The notes beneath the pieces were generated by a model. The model made no database searches. It saw only the letters and a list, made by a program, of their open reading frames with translations, and was not told where the DNA came from. A DNA stretch of 5,176 nt. Source: Desulfobulbaceae bacterium. Lineage in GTDB: Bacteria > Desulfobacterota > Desulfobulbia > Desulfobulbales > Desulfobulbaceae. Location: positions 1 through 5,176 of the forward strand of contig DAOVTM010000308.1 of assembly GCA_030633145.1 (NCBI GenBank), read 5' to 3'. The position numbers and the translations under genes were made by a program. This document shows positions 5,175 to 5,176 of the stretch, in pieces (the first letter of the stretch is position 1; every line of letters begins with the position of its first letter).

Positions 5175-5176
5175 GT

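Overview
The window is ordinary-looking bacterial chromosome of moderate G+C with short intergenic gaps. A RACo-type iron-sulfur/ASKHA activator beside prc, prmA, a DksA/TraR zinc-finger gene and a YdcF-like gene suggests an anaerobe. My best guess is a sulfate- or sulfur-metabolising Desulfobacterota lineage such as Desulfobulbales. That placement rests on overall protein character, not on a marker gene, and is tentative.

Layout: the left edge (1-488, +) is the 3' end of a tail-specific protease gene (prc). It converges on a small lipoprotein gene (497-748, -). Upstream of that on the same strand is a 648-residue protein (892-2838, -) with an N-terminal [2Fe-2S] ferredoxin domain and a C-terminal ASKHA ATPase domain, the architecture of reductive activators of corrinoid proteins. 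The 143-bp gap between the two minus-strand genes holds two inverted repeats and a possible promoter.

The divergent gap 2839-2996 carries the most striking non-coding feature: an array of 7-bp units (GAGTNNT) followed, after a 15-nt T-rich spacer, by a second array in reverse-complement orientation. Together they form an imperfect 30-bp inverted repeat. Rightward from it runs a probable three-gene transcription unit: prmA (ribosomal protein L11 methyltransferase), a short DksA/TraR-type C4 zinc-finger gene, and a membrane-anchored DUF218 (YdcF/SanA/ElyC-like) gene. The gaps are 38 and 16 bp. After a 134-bp gap with small palindromes and a poor terminator candidate, the window ends with a complete tRNA-Leu(CAA) gene with encoded CCA.

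Functionally the window mixes periplasmic/envelope housekeeping (Prc, lipoprotein, DUF218 protein), translation and transcription housekeeping (PrmA, zinc-finger protein, tRNA) and one redox activator of corrinoid or related metalloenzymes. I see no convincing undescribed multi-gene system. The heptad inverted array and the target of the orphan activator are the two items most worth following.
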